The notes below the pieces were generated by a model that worked only from the letters and a program-made list of their open reading frames with translations, searched no databases and was not told where the DNA came from. This document shows positions 34,925-43,666 of a stretch of DNA of 64,000 nt, in pieces (within the stretch, counting starts at the first letter, position 1; each line of letters begins with the position of its first letter). Origin of the DNA: Arthrobacter sp. ES3-54 (GTDB lineage: Bacteria; Actinomycetota; Actinomycetes; Actinomycetales; Micrococcaceae). The stretch spans positions 175,320 to 239,319 of the forward strand of contig NZ_JAQFIF010000007.1 in the NCBI RefSeq assembly GCF_029504395.1. The letters run 5' to 3'. Both the position numbers and the translations under genes were made by a program.

Positions 34925-35467
34925 CTAGTCTGGCGAGCGGTGCAGGACAAAGATGCCGCCGTATGCGGGCTGGTCCGATCGCTGCCGATCACTGTCGGTG
35001 TATTCGTTCAGCACAGCCTCGATGCGCGAAATGAGGTCCTCAGCGTCTCCCTCGGAGAGGTGCAGAACGAAGCGTGAGAGGCTGGCAAGCGCATCCGGCC
35101 CTGCGTCCGTCAGCTCTTCCCGAAACGCCTCGATCGGTGCCAGCGGACCGTCCGGACCAGCTTCACGCAGTGCGGTGTCCAGATTCCAGGACCGCCCCGT
35201 GGAACGATACGGCTTCTCCAGCGCACCACTTCGCCCCGTGCGGACCTCCGCGGGTTCAAGGAAGCCGGTGGAGAGCAATTGCCGCACGTGATAGAGCATC
35301 GTCCCCGGGTCCTGGTCCAGTCGGTCGGCGAGTTGCTTGTTGGTCAGTTCGTGGAGCCCGCACAGGCGCAGGATCCTCAAGCGCAGCGGATGGGCCAGCG
35401 CCTTAATTTCCCGGGCGCTCGCGGCGGGTTTTTTCCCCGCCGCGCTTGTCTGCTCAGCGTCCGTCAT
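34925..35467 (-). CDS. ArsR-type winged-helix regulator
   Basis: 180 residues from ATG 35467. Helix-turn-helix at about 20-85: IKALAHPLRLRILRLCGLHE, LTNKQLADRLDQDPGTMLYH, VRQLLSTGFLEPAEV. The C-terminal helical part lacks a clear metal-binding CxC. It diverges from the MFS exporter at 35542, a common regulator/efflux arrangement. The 74-base gap contains AT-rich promoter-like sequence (TTGAATTTTCTCAATCAAT). Confidence 0.85.
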   Translation of the reverse strand: MTDAEQTSAAGKKPAASAREIKALAHPLRLRILRLCGLHELTNKQLADRLDQDPGTMLYHVRQLLSTGFLEPAEVRTGRSGALEKPYRSTGRSWNLDTALREAGPDGPLAPIEAFREELTDAGPDALASLSRFVLHLSEGDAEDLISRIEAVLNEYTDSDRQRSDQPAYGGIFVLHRSPD

Positions 35468-35541
35468 GTATCCATCCTACAAACTGATGTACTAGATTCA
35501 ACCACCTTGAATTTTCTCAATCAATAGGGAATGGTTCACGT

Positions 35542-36792
35542 ATGACTGTTCATGCTGCGCCGGTGAAGGAACGGGTTCGTGCTCCCCTGGGCGTGTCCTA
35601 CTGGAAGCTGTGGACCTCATCCGGGCTGTCCAACCTCGCGGACGGCGTCTTCAAGATCGCGCTGCCACTGTTGGCCATTCAGCTCACTCAGTCACCCACG
35701 CTTATTGCCGGGCTGACCGTCGCTGCGACGCTTCCCTGGCTTCTCTTCGCCCTGACTGCCGGAGCGCTGGCCGACCGGCTGGATCGGCGCAAGCTCATGG
35801 TGTGGGCCAACCTCAGCCGCGCCCTGCTGCCCGCCGTGCTGGTCGCCGTCGTCCTGCTGGATTTCGGCTCCATTTGGGCACTGTACGCTGTCGCATTGAT
35901 GGTGGGTGTGGCCGAAACGCTCTACGACACCTCCGCCCAGTCGATCATGCCCCAGGTGGTGCACAGGGATCAGCTGTCGCGCGCCAACGGCCGGCTCTAC
36001 GCCGTCGAGCTCACCGCCAACCAGTTCATTGGCCCGCCGCTGGGCGGGCTGCTGGTGGCCACCGGCGTCGTTGCGGGCCTTGCCGTGCCAGCGGCACTGT
36101 GGCTTGCCGCCGTCGGTGGCCTGCTCCTCATCCCGGGGGCTTTTCGCACAGAGCGGGAGCAGAAGACGACACTGCGATTCGACATTGGTGAGGGTTTGCG
36201 GTTCCTCTGGAACCAGAAGATCCTTCGCACGCTCGCGGTGATGACCGGGGTGTTCAACTTCGCATCCAGCGCGGCCTTCGCGGTCCTGGTGCTGTTTGCC
36301 GTGGGTCCGGCCTCAGAAATGGAACTGTCCGAAGTGGGGTTCGGCCTACTTTTGACCACCTCGGCTCTCGGCGCCTTCGTTGGCTCGTTCATCTCCGAAT
36401 GGGTGGAGGCCAGGCTGGGGCGTTCGAAGTCGCTGACGCTCGCTGTCTTCGGGGTCGCGCTCTTCGTAGGTGCGCCCGCCCTGACCGACAACCCCTATGT
36501 TCTTGGCCCAATCCTCTTTGTGGGCGGCATTCTGATCGTGCTGTGGAACGTCATCACCGTATCCCTGCGCCAGCGCATTACTCCCAACCGCTTGCTGGGC
36601 AGAATCAACAGCGCCTACCGGCTGCTGGCTTGGGGCACCATGCCGCTCGGCGCAGCAGCGGGCGGCCTGCTGGCCCAATGGCTGGGCCTGCAGGTCATGT
36701 TCGGCATCATGGGGATACTGACCCTCGCACTGCTCGGGATGGTGCCCATCCTCACGGACAAGGCCATTGCCGCGGCCGACGTCGAATCCTAA
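35542..36792 (+). CDS. DHA3-type MFS exporter
   Basis: 416 residues from ATG 35542, about 12 transmembrane segments. YWKLWTSSGLSNLADGVFKI and ALPLLAIQLTQSPTLIAGL, loop motif GALADRLDRRKLMVWANLSR, DTSAQSIMPQVVHRDQLSRA and ANQFIGPPLGGLLVATG are typical of the drug:H+ antiporter-3/EntS-like exporters. It likely pumps out a drug, siderophore or metabolite, under the divergent ArsR-type regulator. Substrate unknown. Confidence 0.88.
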   Translation: MTVHAAPVKERVRAPLGVSYWKLWTSSGLSNLADGVFKIALPLLAIQLTQSPTLIAGLTVAATLPWLLFALTAGALADRLDRRKLMVWANLSRALLPAVLVAVVLLDFGSIWALYAVALMVGVAETLYDTSAQSIMPQVVHRDQLSRANGRLYAVELTANQFIGPPLGGLLVATGVVAGLAVPAALWLAAVGGLLLIPGAFRTEREQKTTLRFDIGEGLRFLWNQKILRTLAVMTGVFNFASSAAFAVLVLFAVGPASEMELSEVGFGLLLTTSALGAFVGSFISEWVEARLGRSKSLTLAVFGVALFVGAPALTDNPYVLGPILFVGGILIVLWNVITVSLRQRITPNRLLGRINSAYRLLAWGTMPLGAAAGGLLAQWLGLQVMFGIMGILTLALLGMVPILTDKAIAAADVES

Positions 36793-36846
36793 GTTGCTAC
36801 GGCGTGGACTCTAACGATCGGCGTTTTTCGCAGCGTCATTTGGCGC

Positions 36847-37770
36847 TCATGGTCGGTCCCGCGGTTCGCCTTCGGGTGGCTGGGTCGTTGCGGTGTGCGC
36901 GTTGGCTGGAGCCGGTTCAGCCGGACTTTTTCCGGTTGTACTCCAGCTGGTGAGGAAGTCGAGTTGTTGCTGGGCAGGGCTTCCCGGTTCCGCGGTGTAG
37001 GCGATGAGGGTCAGCCCCTCTCCGGGGAGTTCGAGTGAATCGCCCGTGAGTTCAATGTCCCCCACGAGTGGGTTGTGCAGTGTCTTGGTAGCTGAGCGGT
37101 GGAAGCGGACGTTGTGCCGTGCCCAGCGGGTCGAGAATTCCGTGCTTCCGGTGGCGAGATCACCAATGAGGCTGTTCAAGGCCCTGTCGCGCGGGTTGCG
37201 GCCTGCTTCGGTGCGGAGGGCGGCGGCGAGGTCATCTGCGAGGGTGTTCCATTCGAGAAAGAAGTCCCGGGAGCGTGGGTCGAGGAACATGAACCGTGCG
37301 AGGTTCAGGGGCAGGATGTCGGGGCTGAGGATGCCCCCGTAGAGGGCGAAGCAGAGGCTGTTGGCGGCCACGATGTCCATACGTGAATTGCGGACGTAGG
37401 CGGGCGTGCCTGTCATCCCGGCCAGGATCCGTTGAACGCTGGGCCGCAGTTCCGCCCGTACCCGGCGCTTTTCTGATGCCCGCGATGGCGCGGCGGCCTT
37501 AGCGAGGTCGAGCAGGTGGGCCCGTTCAGCCTCATCGAGCTGGAGGGCCACGGCGAGGGATTCGAGGACACTCTCGGAAACTCCCCGCAGGTTTCCCCGT
37601 TCGAGCCGGGCATAGTATTCCGTGCTGACGCCGGTCAGCATGGCCACTTCCTCGCGTTTGAGGCCGGCCACCCTCCTTGTCCCGCCGTAGGCGGGCAGCC
37701 CGGCCTGGACGGGTGTGATGCGCGACCGCCGGCTCATGAGGAACTCGCGGACGTCTTGACTGTTCTCCAT
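36847..37770 (-). CDS. XRE regulator with MmyB-like ligand domain
   Basis: 307 residues from ATG 37770. Helix-turn-helix ~10-75: [60 protein letters not shown]. The C-terminal PAS-like MmyB domain ([60 protein letters not shown]) may bind a fatty-acid-type ligand. Such regulators usually control a divergent oxidoreductase; the aldo/keto reductase at 37902 is divergent here. Confidence 0.9.
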   Translation of the reverse strand: MENSQDVREFLMSRRSRITPVQAGLPAYGGTRRVAGLKREEVAMLTGVSTEYYARLERGNLRGVSESVLESLAVALQLDEAERAHLLDLAKAAAPSRASEKRRVRAELRPSVQRILAGMTGTPAYVRNSRMDIVAANSLCFALYGGILSPDILPLNLARFMFLDPRSRDFFLEWNTLADDLAAALRTEAGRNPRDRALNSLIGDLATGSTEFSTRWARHNVRFHRSATKTLHNPLVGDIELTGDSLELPGEGLTLIAYTAEPGSPAQQQLDFLTSWSTTGKSPAEPAPANAHTATTQPPEGEPRDRP

Positions 37771-37901
37771 GGCCCCTACGCTACGGCGGCCCGGCCCGGC
37801 CTAACAGGAACTGCCAGTACACCGCACGGCAGGCACTCCCGCGCGCAGGAATTGGCTGGTTTTCTGGAATGAGTCCAGTTTCCCCATCCTGCAAGGACAC
37901 C

Positions 37902-38759
37902 ATGAATACCTTCACCCTCAACAACGGCGTCCAGATGCCGATCCTCGGCTTCGGCGTCTTCCAGATCCCCGACGCGGAAACCCAGGCCGCCGTCGAAGCC
38001 GCCCTCGCCGCCGGTTACCGGCACCTGGACACGGCGGCCTCCTACGGCAACGAGGCGGCCATCGGCGCTGCAATCAAGGCGAGCGGAATCGCCCGCGAGG
38101 AGCTCTTCGTCACCACCAAGCTTTGGATCCAGCACGCCCCGGCCGGCAGCGTTCAGGACGACACCAGGCGCGCCTTCGAAAACTCACTCCGCCGGCTGGG
38201 ACTGGACTACCTCGACCTGTACCTCATCCATCAGCCGCTTGGAGACTATTACAGCGAGTGGCGGGCCATGCAGGACATCCACACGGAAGGCCTTGCCCGT
38301 GCGATCGGTGTGTCGAACTTCCACCCCGACCGGCTGATCGACCTCATCGACCACAACGAGATCGTCCCTGCCGTCAACCAGATCGAAACCCACCCCTTCC
38401 ACCAGCGCGCCGCCGATCACGAGCTGATGCGCGAACGCGGCGTCCAGATCGAGTCCTGGGGGCCATTCGCTGAGGGAAAGAACAACCTCTTCACCAATCC
38501 GGTCCTCAGCGCCATCGCCGAGGACCACGGCAAATCCGTCGCCCAGGTGGTGCTCCGCTGGCTCATCCAGCGCGAGGTCGTCGTCATCCCCAAGTCCGTG
38601 CGTCCGGAGCGGATGGCCCAGAACCTCGACGTCTTCAACTTCGAGCTCACCGACGAGCAGATGGGCAAGATCGCCACACTGGATACCGGCGCCAGCCTCT
38701 TCTTCGACCACCGTGACCCCGCCATGGTGAGCTGGCTGGGCGGACGCAGGATCGACTAA
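37902..38759 (+). CDS. Aldo/keto reductase
   Basis: 285 residues; ATG 37902 with AAGGA 5 bases upstream. (ATG 37869 is in frame but has no site.) [15 protein letters not shown], the tetrad [15 protein letters not shown] (Asp, Tyr), LFVTTKLWI (Lys), LDLYLIHQP (His), [10 protein letters not shown], and the cofactor end [18 protein letters not shown]. It reduces aldehydes or ketones with NADPH, in the 2,5-diketo-D-gluconate reductase-like group. Probably controlled by the divergent XRE/MmyB regulator. Confidence 0.92.
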   Translation: MNTFTLNNGVQMPILGFGVFQIPDAETQAAVEAALAAGYRHLDTAASYGNEAAIGAAIKASGIAREELFVTTKLWIQHAPAGSVQDDTRRAFENSLRRLGLDYLDLYLIHQPLGDYYSEWRAMQDIHTEGLARAIGVSNFHPDRLIDLIDHNEIVPAVNQIETHPFHQRAADHELMRERGVQIESWGPFAEGKNNLFTNPVLSAIAEDHGKSVAQVVLRWLIQREVVVIPKSVRPERMAQNLDVFNFELTDEQMGKIATLDTGASLFFDHRDPAMVSWLGGRRID

Positions 38760-38771
38760 CCCGGCCCGCCT

Positions 38772-38806
38772 TCCGTCCGGGTGACCCGACCGGCCACCCG
38801 GACGGA
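38772..38806 (+). terminator. Hairpin after aldo/keto reductase
   Basis: TCCGTCCGGGTG (38772-38783) pairs with CACCCGGACGGA (38795-38806), a 12-bp perfect stem 12 bases after the stop. Confidence 0.75.
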
Positions 38807-38874
38807 TCCCTTGTCCCGCGTCCCCGGGGCCATTGCCCGCCCCGGGACAGCAACCACCACCAGAGAACCCAGTG

Positions 38875-39588
38875 ATGATCCCGAGCCAAGAGACCATTAG
38901 CCGGCGCTCAGTCCTGCGTTCGGCCGTTTGCGGTCTAGGCGCTGCCATGATCACGGCCGGAACATCGGGCTGCGCCCCGCAAGAACGGAACGCCCCCATG
39001 CCATCCCAAGACAAAGCCACGTCTCCATCCATGGAGGACACGCCAGAGCCCGGGGAAGGCCGGCGGGTCCTGCTCGCCTACTTCTCACGCGCCGGGGAGA
39101 ACTACCATTACGGCGGCCGCACCAACCTCGTCGTCGGCAACACCGAGGTGCTGGCAGGCATGATCGGCAACCTCATCGCGTGCGACATACACCGCATCGA
39201 GGCCGCCGACCCCTACCCCGAGGACTACGACGCGACCGTCGCGCGCAACGTCCGCGAGCAGGACGGCAACGCCCGCCCGGCGGCCATTGCCTCGCAGCTG
39301 CGCGCGATCGAGCAGTACGACACGGTGCTGCTGGCCAGCGGGATCTGGAACGTCAGGGCGCCGATGATCATGGCGGCATTCGCCGAAAGCTACGACTTCA
39401 CCGGCAAAACAGTCCACCCCGTCACCACGCACGCCATGAGCGGGCTCGGCACCACCGAACGGGATTACGCCCGCTCCTGCCCGGGGGCGACCATCGGCGA
39501 AGGGCTCGCGGTGCGCGGCGAGGAAACCCGGGACGCCGGACCTGCTGTCGAGGCCTGGCTGCGCCGCGCCGGGCTCCTCCAGGGTTAA
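38875..39588 (+). CDS. Flavodoxin-like lipoprotein with Tat-type signal
   Basis: 237 residues from ATG 38875 (GTG 38872 possible). The N-terminus ISRRSVLRSAVCGLGAAM is a twin-arginine signal, and TSGC at ~33 is a lipobox, so the protein would be exported folded, with cofactor, and lipid-anchored. After a linker, RRVLLAYFSRAGENYHYGGR is the flavin phosphate loop of flavodoxin/FldA-type proteins, followed by YDTVLLASGIWNVRAPMIMA and TTHAMSGLGTTERDYA. It lies downstream of the aldo/keto reductase; an extracytoplasmic electron-transfer role is inferred. Confidence 0.85.
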   Translation: MIPSQETISRRSVLRSAVCGLGAAMITAGTSGCAPQERNAPMPSQDKATSPSMEDTPEPGEGRRVLLAYFSRAGENYHYGGRTNLVVGNTEVLAGMIGNLIACDIHRIEAADPYPEDYDATVARNVREQDGNARPAAIASQLRAIEQYDTVLLASGIWNVRAPMIMAAFAESYDFTGKTVHPVTTHAMSGLGTTERDYARSCPGATIGEGLAVRGEETRDAGPAVEAWLRRAGLLQG

Positions 39589-39631
39589 TTGGGCCAGGCG
39601 TAGGGTGGAAGTTGGACGAAAGGAGCACTTC

Positions 39632-40408
39632 ATGAAGAAAATCCTCATGGTACTGACCAGCGTTTCCGAGATCGGCGATACCGGCGAGAAGACCGGTTAC
39701 AACGTGGCAGAGGCCGCACATCCCTGGAAGGTCTTCAAGGATTCCGGGCATTTCGTCGATTTTGCGTCCATCCAGGGCGGCCAGCCCCCGCGCGACGAGG
39801 TGGACTCAGAAGATCCCATCCAGGTCGCCTTCACGGAGGACGAGACCACGCGCGCCGGGCTCTACAACACGGCCCGCGTCGACGTCGTTGATCCCGACCA
39901 GTACGACGCCGTCTATCTCGTGGGCGGCCACGGCACCATGTGGGACTTCCCGGACAGCGAAGGCTTGCAGAATCTGGTGGCCAGCGTCTACAACGCCGGC
40001 GGCTTGGTGGGCGCGGTCTGCCACGGACCGGCCGGCCTGCTGAACGTCGAATTGAAGAACGGGCTTCGCCTCGTCGAGGGCCGGAAGGTGGCCGCCTTCA
40101 CCAACGACGAGGAGGTTGCCGCAGGGAAGGATAAGGTCATCCCGTTCTTCTTGGCAGACCGGCTTGAGGAACAGGGCGCCACCCACGTCTCCGCTGGAGT
40201 CTTTGAGGAGAAGGTGGTGGTTGACGACCGGCTGGTGACCGGCCAGAACCCGGCCTCAGCCGCTGGCGTGGCCAAGGAGATGGAGAAGCTCTTCGCAGAG
40301 GTCATCCACCAGGAAAAAGCCGAGGAACAGCATGAGACGGAGGCTCTGCGCGCCGAGAAGGACGCCGAGAAGAGCGCCAAGAAGGCTGCCGCGGAAGCGG
40401 AGCACTAA
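39632..40408 (+). CDS. DJ-1/PfpI-family protein (Hsp31-like)
   Basis: 258 residues; ATG 39632 with AAAGGAG 6 bases upstream. KILMVLTSVSEIGDTGEKTG, VYLVGGHGTMWDFPD and the nucleophile elbow AVCHGPAGLLN place it in the class I glutamine amidotransferase-like DJ-1/PfpI group, near Hsp31/glyoxalase III types. These act as glyoxalases, deglycases or chaperones in stress. The C-terminal ~45 residues are a charged Glu/Lys/Ala helix (EALRAEKDAEKSAKKAAAEA), not part of the family fold. Confidence 0.88.
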   Translation: MKKILMVLTSVSEIGDTGEKTGYNVAEAAHPWKVFKDSGHFVDFASIQGGQPPRDEVDSEDPIQVAFTEDETTRAGLYNTARVDVVDPDQYDAVYLVGGHGTMWDFPDSEGLQNLVASVYNAGGLVGAVCHGPAGLLNVELKNGLRLVEGRKVAAFTNDEEVAAGKDKVIPFFLADRLEEQGATHVSAGVFEEKVVVDDRLVTGQNPASAAGVAKEMEKLFAEVIHQEKAEEQHETEALRAEKDAEKSAKKAAAEAEH

Positions 40409-40995
40409 AACCAACAGCGCATTGAAACTGGCGGCCAGTCGGCGTCGTGCGCCGGCAACCACACTGTCCAACGCATCGCCGGAGTGCTTCAGGTTCCGGG
40501 GACCACGATCTACGGCACCGGCTACGGGGTGGGCGTGCTCTGCCGGGAGGCGCGACCTGAATTTACCGCTGAAGAAACGCGGCCAGTTTGCGCTGTAATT
40601 CACAGGTTAGGCCTCCGGTTCAGGGTTTCCCAGCTAACTCGGTGTCTCGAAACCTTCCCGTCTCGAATCGCTAGCGTTTCAAGACAGCCGGCACGAGCAG
40701 ACAGCTGATGTGACTGCCGGTGCGGGGGCGTGTTCGCACCATTAGCTGGGGGTCAGCGAGGGTGACATTTAGCGCGCCGCGAAAATACCGCCATTTATCG
40801 CTGAAATTCACACTCCTGCCGCCACTTGAAAGCGGCCCGAGCGATGATTGATGGCTCTTCACAGTTGAGGGTGTAATCGCTGGCTGGATGTTGGCTGGCG
40901 GGTCGGTCCCGGGGCAGCGATGCGCAACCGCAGCCGGAGGCCCGATCTTGTGTCACCGTTCGCAGTGGACTTCTTCGCGTACCCGCTCAGATCGG
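40409..40995. other. Gene-poor stretch with mobile-element scraps
   Basis: 587 bases with no intact gene. It holds the resolvase scrap at 40454-40516 and two related tracts: one near 40560-40610 (TTTACCGCTGAAGAAACG, then GCGCTGTAATTCACAG) and one near 40778-40812 (GCGAAAATACCGCC, then TTTATCGCTGAAATTCACA). The pair look like diverged copies of a recombination (res-like) site. A short ATG frame at 40484 is probably chance. Confidence 0.5.
40454..40516 (+). pseudogene. Resolvase C-terminal helix-turn-helix scrap
   Basis: The frame reads GNHTVQRIAGVLQVPGTTIY-G, which matches the DNA-binding helix-turn-helix at the end of serine resolvases/recombinases (I-A-x-x-L-x-V-x-x-T-T-I-Y). No catalytic domain is upstream. 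It marks a decayed transposon or integron-like element. Confidence 0.5.
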
Positions 40996-41577
40996 TCAAC
41001 GGCGCACCCGATAGCGCAGGTGAAGCACCCGGTTGCCCTGAATCACCACGTCGGGATCCTCCAACAGGTGCTGTGCGTGGACCGACCCGAAGTAGCGCTT
41101 GCCGGACCCGAACACGACGGGTACGACGTCCATGCGCACCTCGTCGACCAGGCCCGCGGCAAGCACCTGGCCACCGACGTCGCCAGCGGCGACCTCGACG
41201 ATGCGGTCACCCGCGAGTTCCTGCGTCTTGGCCACGGCTGCCTCGACGCCGTCGACGAAGTGAAACGGCGCCTCGGGGTCCCAGCCCTCGGGCTGCGGCC
41301 GGTGCGTCACGACGACCACGTGGTCGATCCCGCTCGGAGGCTTCCCGTCCCAGCCGTCCGTCAGGTCGAAGACGTGGCGGCCGACGAGTGTCGCCCCGAT
41401 CTGGTCCCAGTACGGCCGGGTGTAGTCGTAGGACGTCTGCGACACCTTCACCTCGCCGCTCTCGTCCAACGGGACGTCACCGTTGGACAACCAGTCGAAC
41501 AGCGGTCCGGGCTGGTCGTTCTCGTCCGCGACGAAGCCGTCCACCGACACCGAGCTGTACATGACCACCTTGCCCAC
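40996..41577 (-). CDS. Dihydrofolate reductase-like protein 2
   Basis: 193 residues. GTG 41577 follows AGAGGAG by 6 bases and begins GKVVMYSSVSVDGFVADEND, the standard entry of this family; ATG 41610 adds a poor leader. ATLVGRHVFDLTDGWDGKPP, VVVVTHRPQPEGWDPEAPFH, VEVAAGDVGGQVLAAGLVDE and VVFGSGKRYFG complete the RibD_C/DHFR-like fold. It is a small NADPH-type reductase of unknown substrate, in an area rich in mobile scraps, so probably transferred. A truncated AraC regulator lies upstream on the same strand. Confidence 0.82.
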   Translation of the reverse strand: MGKVVMYSSVSVDGFVADENDQPGPLFDWLSNGDVPLDESGEVKVSQTSYDYTRPYWDQIGATLVGRHVFDLTDGWDGKPPSGIDHVVVVTHRPQPEGWDPEAPFHFVDGVEAAVAKTQELAGDRIVEVAAGDVGGQVLAAGLVDEVRMDVVPVVFGSGKRYFGSVHAQHLLEDPDVVIQGNRVLHLRYRVRR

Positions 41578-41643
41578 GGGGCTCTCCTCTGCTTTGGGGT
41601 GCCCCCACATTAGCGTGTCGTGAGCTGTCGCTCTAGTAAGAAA

Positions 41644-41860
41644 TCAATCGGCCGGCAGCGGCCAGCCGTCCAGCGTGTGGCCGGGATGTTCGCGCCGGAA
41701 CCGCCGCCGGACTTCGACGTACGGGGTCGGCGTGAGCCCGGTGAACGCCCGGAACTCGTGGCCGAAGTGGGCCTGGTCGAAGTAGCCTGCGCCACCGGCG
41801 AGGTCACCCCAGTCGATCGGTCCGGCGGCGGCGGTGGTCGGCGCGTCGGTGGCCGGGTAG
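41644..41860 (-). pseudogene. AraC-family regulator, C-terminal fragment
   Basis: Minus-strand frame ending at TGA 41644-41646 reads GDLAGGAGYFDQAHFGHEFR, AFTGLTPTPYVEVRRRFRRE, HPGHTLDGWPLPAD: the second helix-turn-helix and tail of an AraC/XylS regulator. Everything before it is gone, replaced by the ISL3 element. It probably once regulated the adjacent DHFR-like gene. Confidence 0.75.
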
Positions 41861-41862
41861 GG

Positions 41863-43147
41863 GTCGAGGTCTCCCGAAGATGGAAGTTCTCACACTGCCC
41901 ATCCGGAAGACCTCGACGTGCCTGACGCTACCCCTGGGGCGGGCTTTGCCTGCCCTGATCTGACCGTGTTCTGCCGACTCGACGAGCTCGGTCTCGAAGT
42001 GACCGGGCAGCGGTTCGAGCCGGACCGTGCTGTCTTGGTCTGTCGCGTCGTCGAGCCCGACGGGTCGGATGAGAGGTGGTGTCGTCGCTGCGGATGCGAG
42101 GGATCGCCGCGCGACACAGTGATCCGGCGTCTGGCGCACGAACCGCTGGGTTGGCGGCCGACCACGCTGGTGGTCACGATCCGTCGCTATCGGTGCTCCG
42201 GCTGCGGGCATGTGTGGCGCCAGGACACCAGCCTCGCCTGGAACACCGCCAACGACGCCGTCCTGGCCGAGGGCAAGCGGGTCCTGATCGACGATCCGCA
42301 CCGGCTCGACGGCGTCCAGGTGCTCGGCGTCGATGAGCACGTCTGGAGGCACACCCGGCGCGGCGACAAGTACGTCACCGTGATCATCGACCTCACACCC
42401 ATCCGGGACGGCACCGGCCCAGCACGGCTGCTGGACATGGTCGAGGGACGCTCGAAGCAGGCGTTCAAGCAGTGGCTGAGCGGTCGCCCCGAGGCGTGGC
42501 GCGACGGGGTCAAGGTGGTCGCGATGGACGGGTTCACCGGGTTCAAGACCGCCGCGGCCGAGGAGATCCTCGCAGCGGTCGCGGTGATGGATCCCTTCCA
42601 CGTGGTCCGCCTAGCCGGTGACGCGCTCGACAAGTGCCGGCGTCGGGTCCAACTCGCGATCCACGGCCACCGCGGTCACAAGGACGACCCGCTCTACGCC
42701 GCCAGGAGGACCCTGCACACCGGCGCCGACCTACTCACCAACAAGCAGAAGGACCGACCCACCGCCCTGTTCGCCGCCGAAGAGCATGTCGAAGTCGAGG
42801 CGACTTGAGGGATCTACCAGCGGATGATCGCCGCCTACCGTCACCCGGATCGAACGAAGGGGCGCGAGCTGATGCAGAACCTGATCGGGTCGGTCAGCGC
42901 AGGCGTTCCCGCTGCGCTGAGCGAGGTGATCACGCTGGGCCGAACGCTGAAGAAGCGCGCCGTCGACGTGCTGGCCTACTTCGACCGACCCGGCACCAGC
43001 AACGGCCCAACCGAGGCGATCAACGGACGACTCGAACACCTCCGCGGCTCCGCCCTCGGGTTCCGCAACCTCACCAACTACATCGCCAGATCGCTACTCG
43101 AGACCGGTGGCTTCAGGCCGCTGCTACACACTGGATTGTGAAGAGCC
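41863..43147 (+). mobile_element. ISL3-family insertion sequence, decayed
   Basis: The right end GAAGAGCC at 43140-43147 is the complement of the GGCTCTTC terminus common in ISL3/IS1096 elements. No matching left end was found. Instead a 10-bp inverted repeat (GTCGAGGTCT 41863-41872, AGACCTCGAC 41908-41917) lies before the transposase. The left boundary is therefore approximate, and no target duplication could be assigned. The element truncates an AraC gene and contains a transposase with a stop. Confidence 0.7.
41918..43141 (+). pseudogene. ISL3-family transposase with in-frame TGA
   Basis: GTG 41918. N-terminal zinc finger (WCRRCGCEGS, RRYRCSGCGHVW), then the catalytic core with VLGVDEHVWRHTRRGDKYVT and VVAMDGFTGFKTAAAEEIL. 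The frame meets TGA at 42806-42808 after VEVEAT and resumes without a shift as GIYQRMIAAYRHPDRTKGRE, ending with the acidic box NGPTEAINGRLEHLRGSALG and FRNLTNYIARSLL. TGG (Trp) to TGA is the simplest explanation. Without read-through the enzyme loses its last catalytic Glu and is inactive. Confidence 0.85.
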
Positions 43148-43242
43148 TGATTGATCCATGGCGACCCTCCATGAATGTCGCGATGAGATCCTACTCCTCG
43201 ATTACTTACTAGACTCGCGCGGGTACCAGTCAGAATTCCCTG

Positions 43243-43416
43243 GTGATCGTACTGAACGGCGGTTCGAGCTCCGGCAAGTCCTCAATTGCTAGAGCGCTTC
43301 AGGAAATCCTCCCGGTCATCTGGTTGACCTTCGGCGTCGGCACGTTCATCGACGCACTTCCTGCTAGACGTACGACGCCTCGACCCCGTGGAAGGAATGG
43401 CGACAGCGAGCTTTGA
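43243..43416 (+). pseudogene. Chloramphenicol phosphotransferase-like N-terminal fragment
   Basis: GTG 43243 opens VIVLNGGSSSGKSSIARALQ, EILP, WLTFGVGTFIDALP: the P-loop kinase start of CPT-like proteins, with Walker A GGSSSGKSS. The frame then departs from the family and ends at TGA 43414. The rest of the kinase is not recognisable downstream, so this is a truncated relic. Confidence 0.65.
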
Positions 43417-43666
43417 GCGTGCACGGCGGAGTTGTCCCATCCTGGCCGGCCGCCATGGGCCAGCGTGCGCCGCTTCCATGGCAGGAGACATCACTTCCTC
43501 CCCGTCCAATAAGTCGAGTTCGTCCTGGCATGCGGCCCAAGTTGACCGCACGTTCATCCCCTGGACCGGGTCCTCATTAATGTTCCAGCGGCACAAGTCC
43601 GCTGGTTTGTGACTGACAAACGCGGAGTTATGGCCACGCCCCGTTCTGCCGCCTGGCACCTTCTGA
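43417..43666. other. No supportable gene
   Basis: Open frames exist on both strands (a minus frame includes WAACQDELDLLDGEEVMS), but none has a ribosome site, family match or stable boundary. Likely remnant DNA between the IS and mmuM. Confidence 0.4.

Noticed and set aside
40484..40708. 75-codon ORF including the resolvase-like segment
   Set aside because: Only the first part resembles a recombinase; the rest has no coding character, so only the short scrap is reported.
43388..43612. ORF downstream of the CPT-like fragment
   Set aside because: Neither strand has a family match or a ribosome site; treated as remnant DNA.
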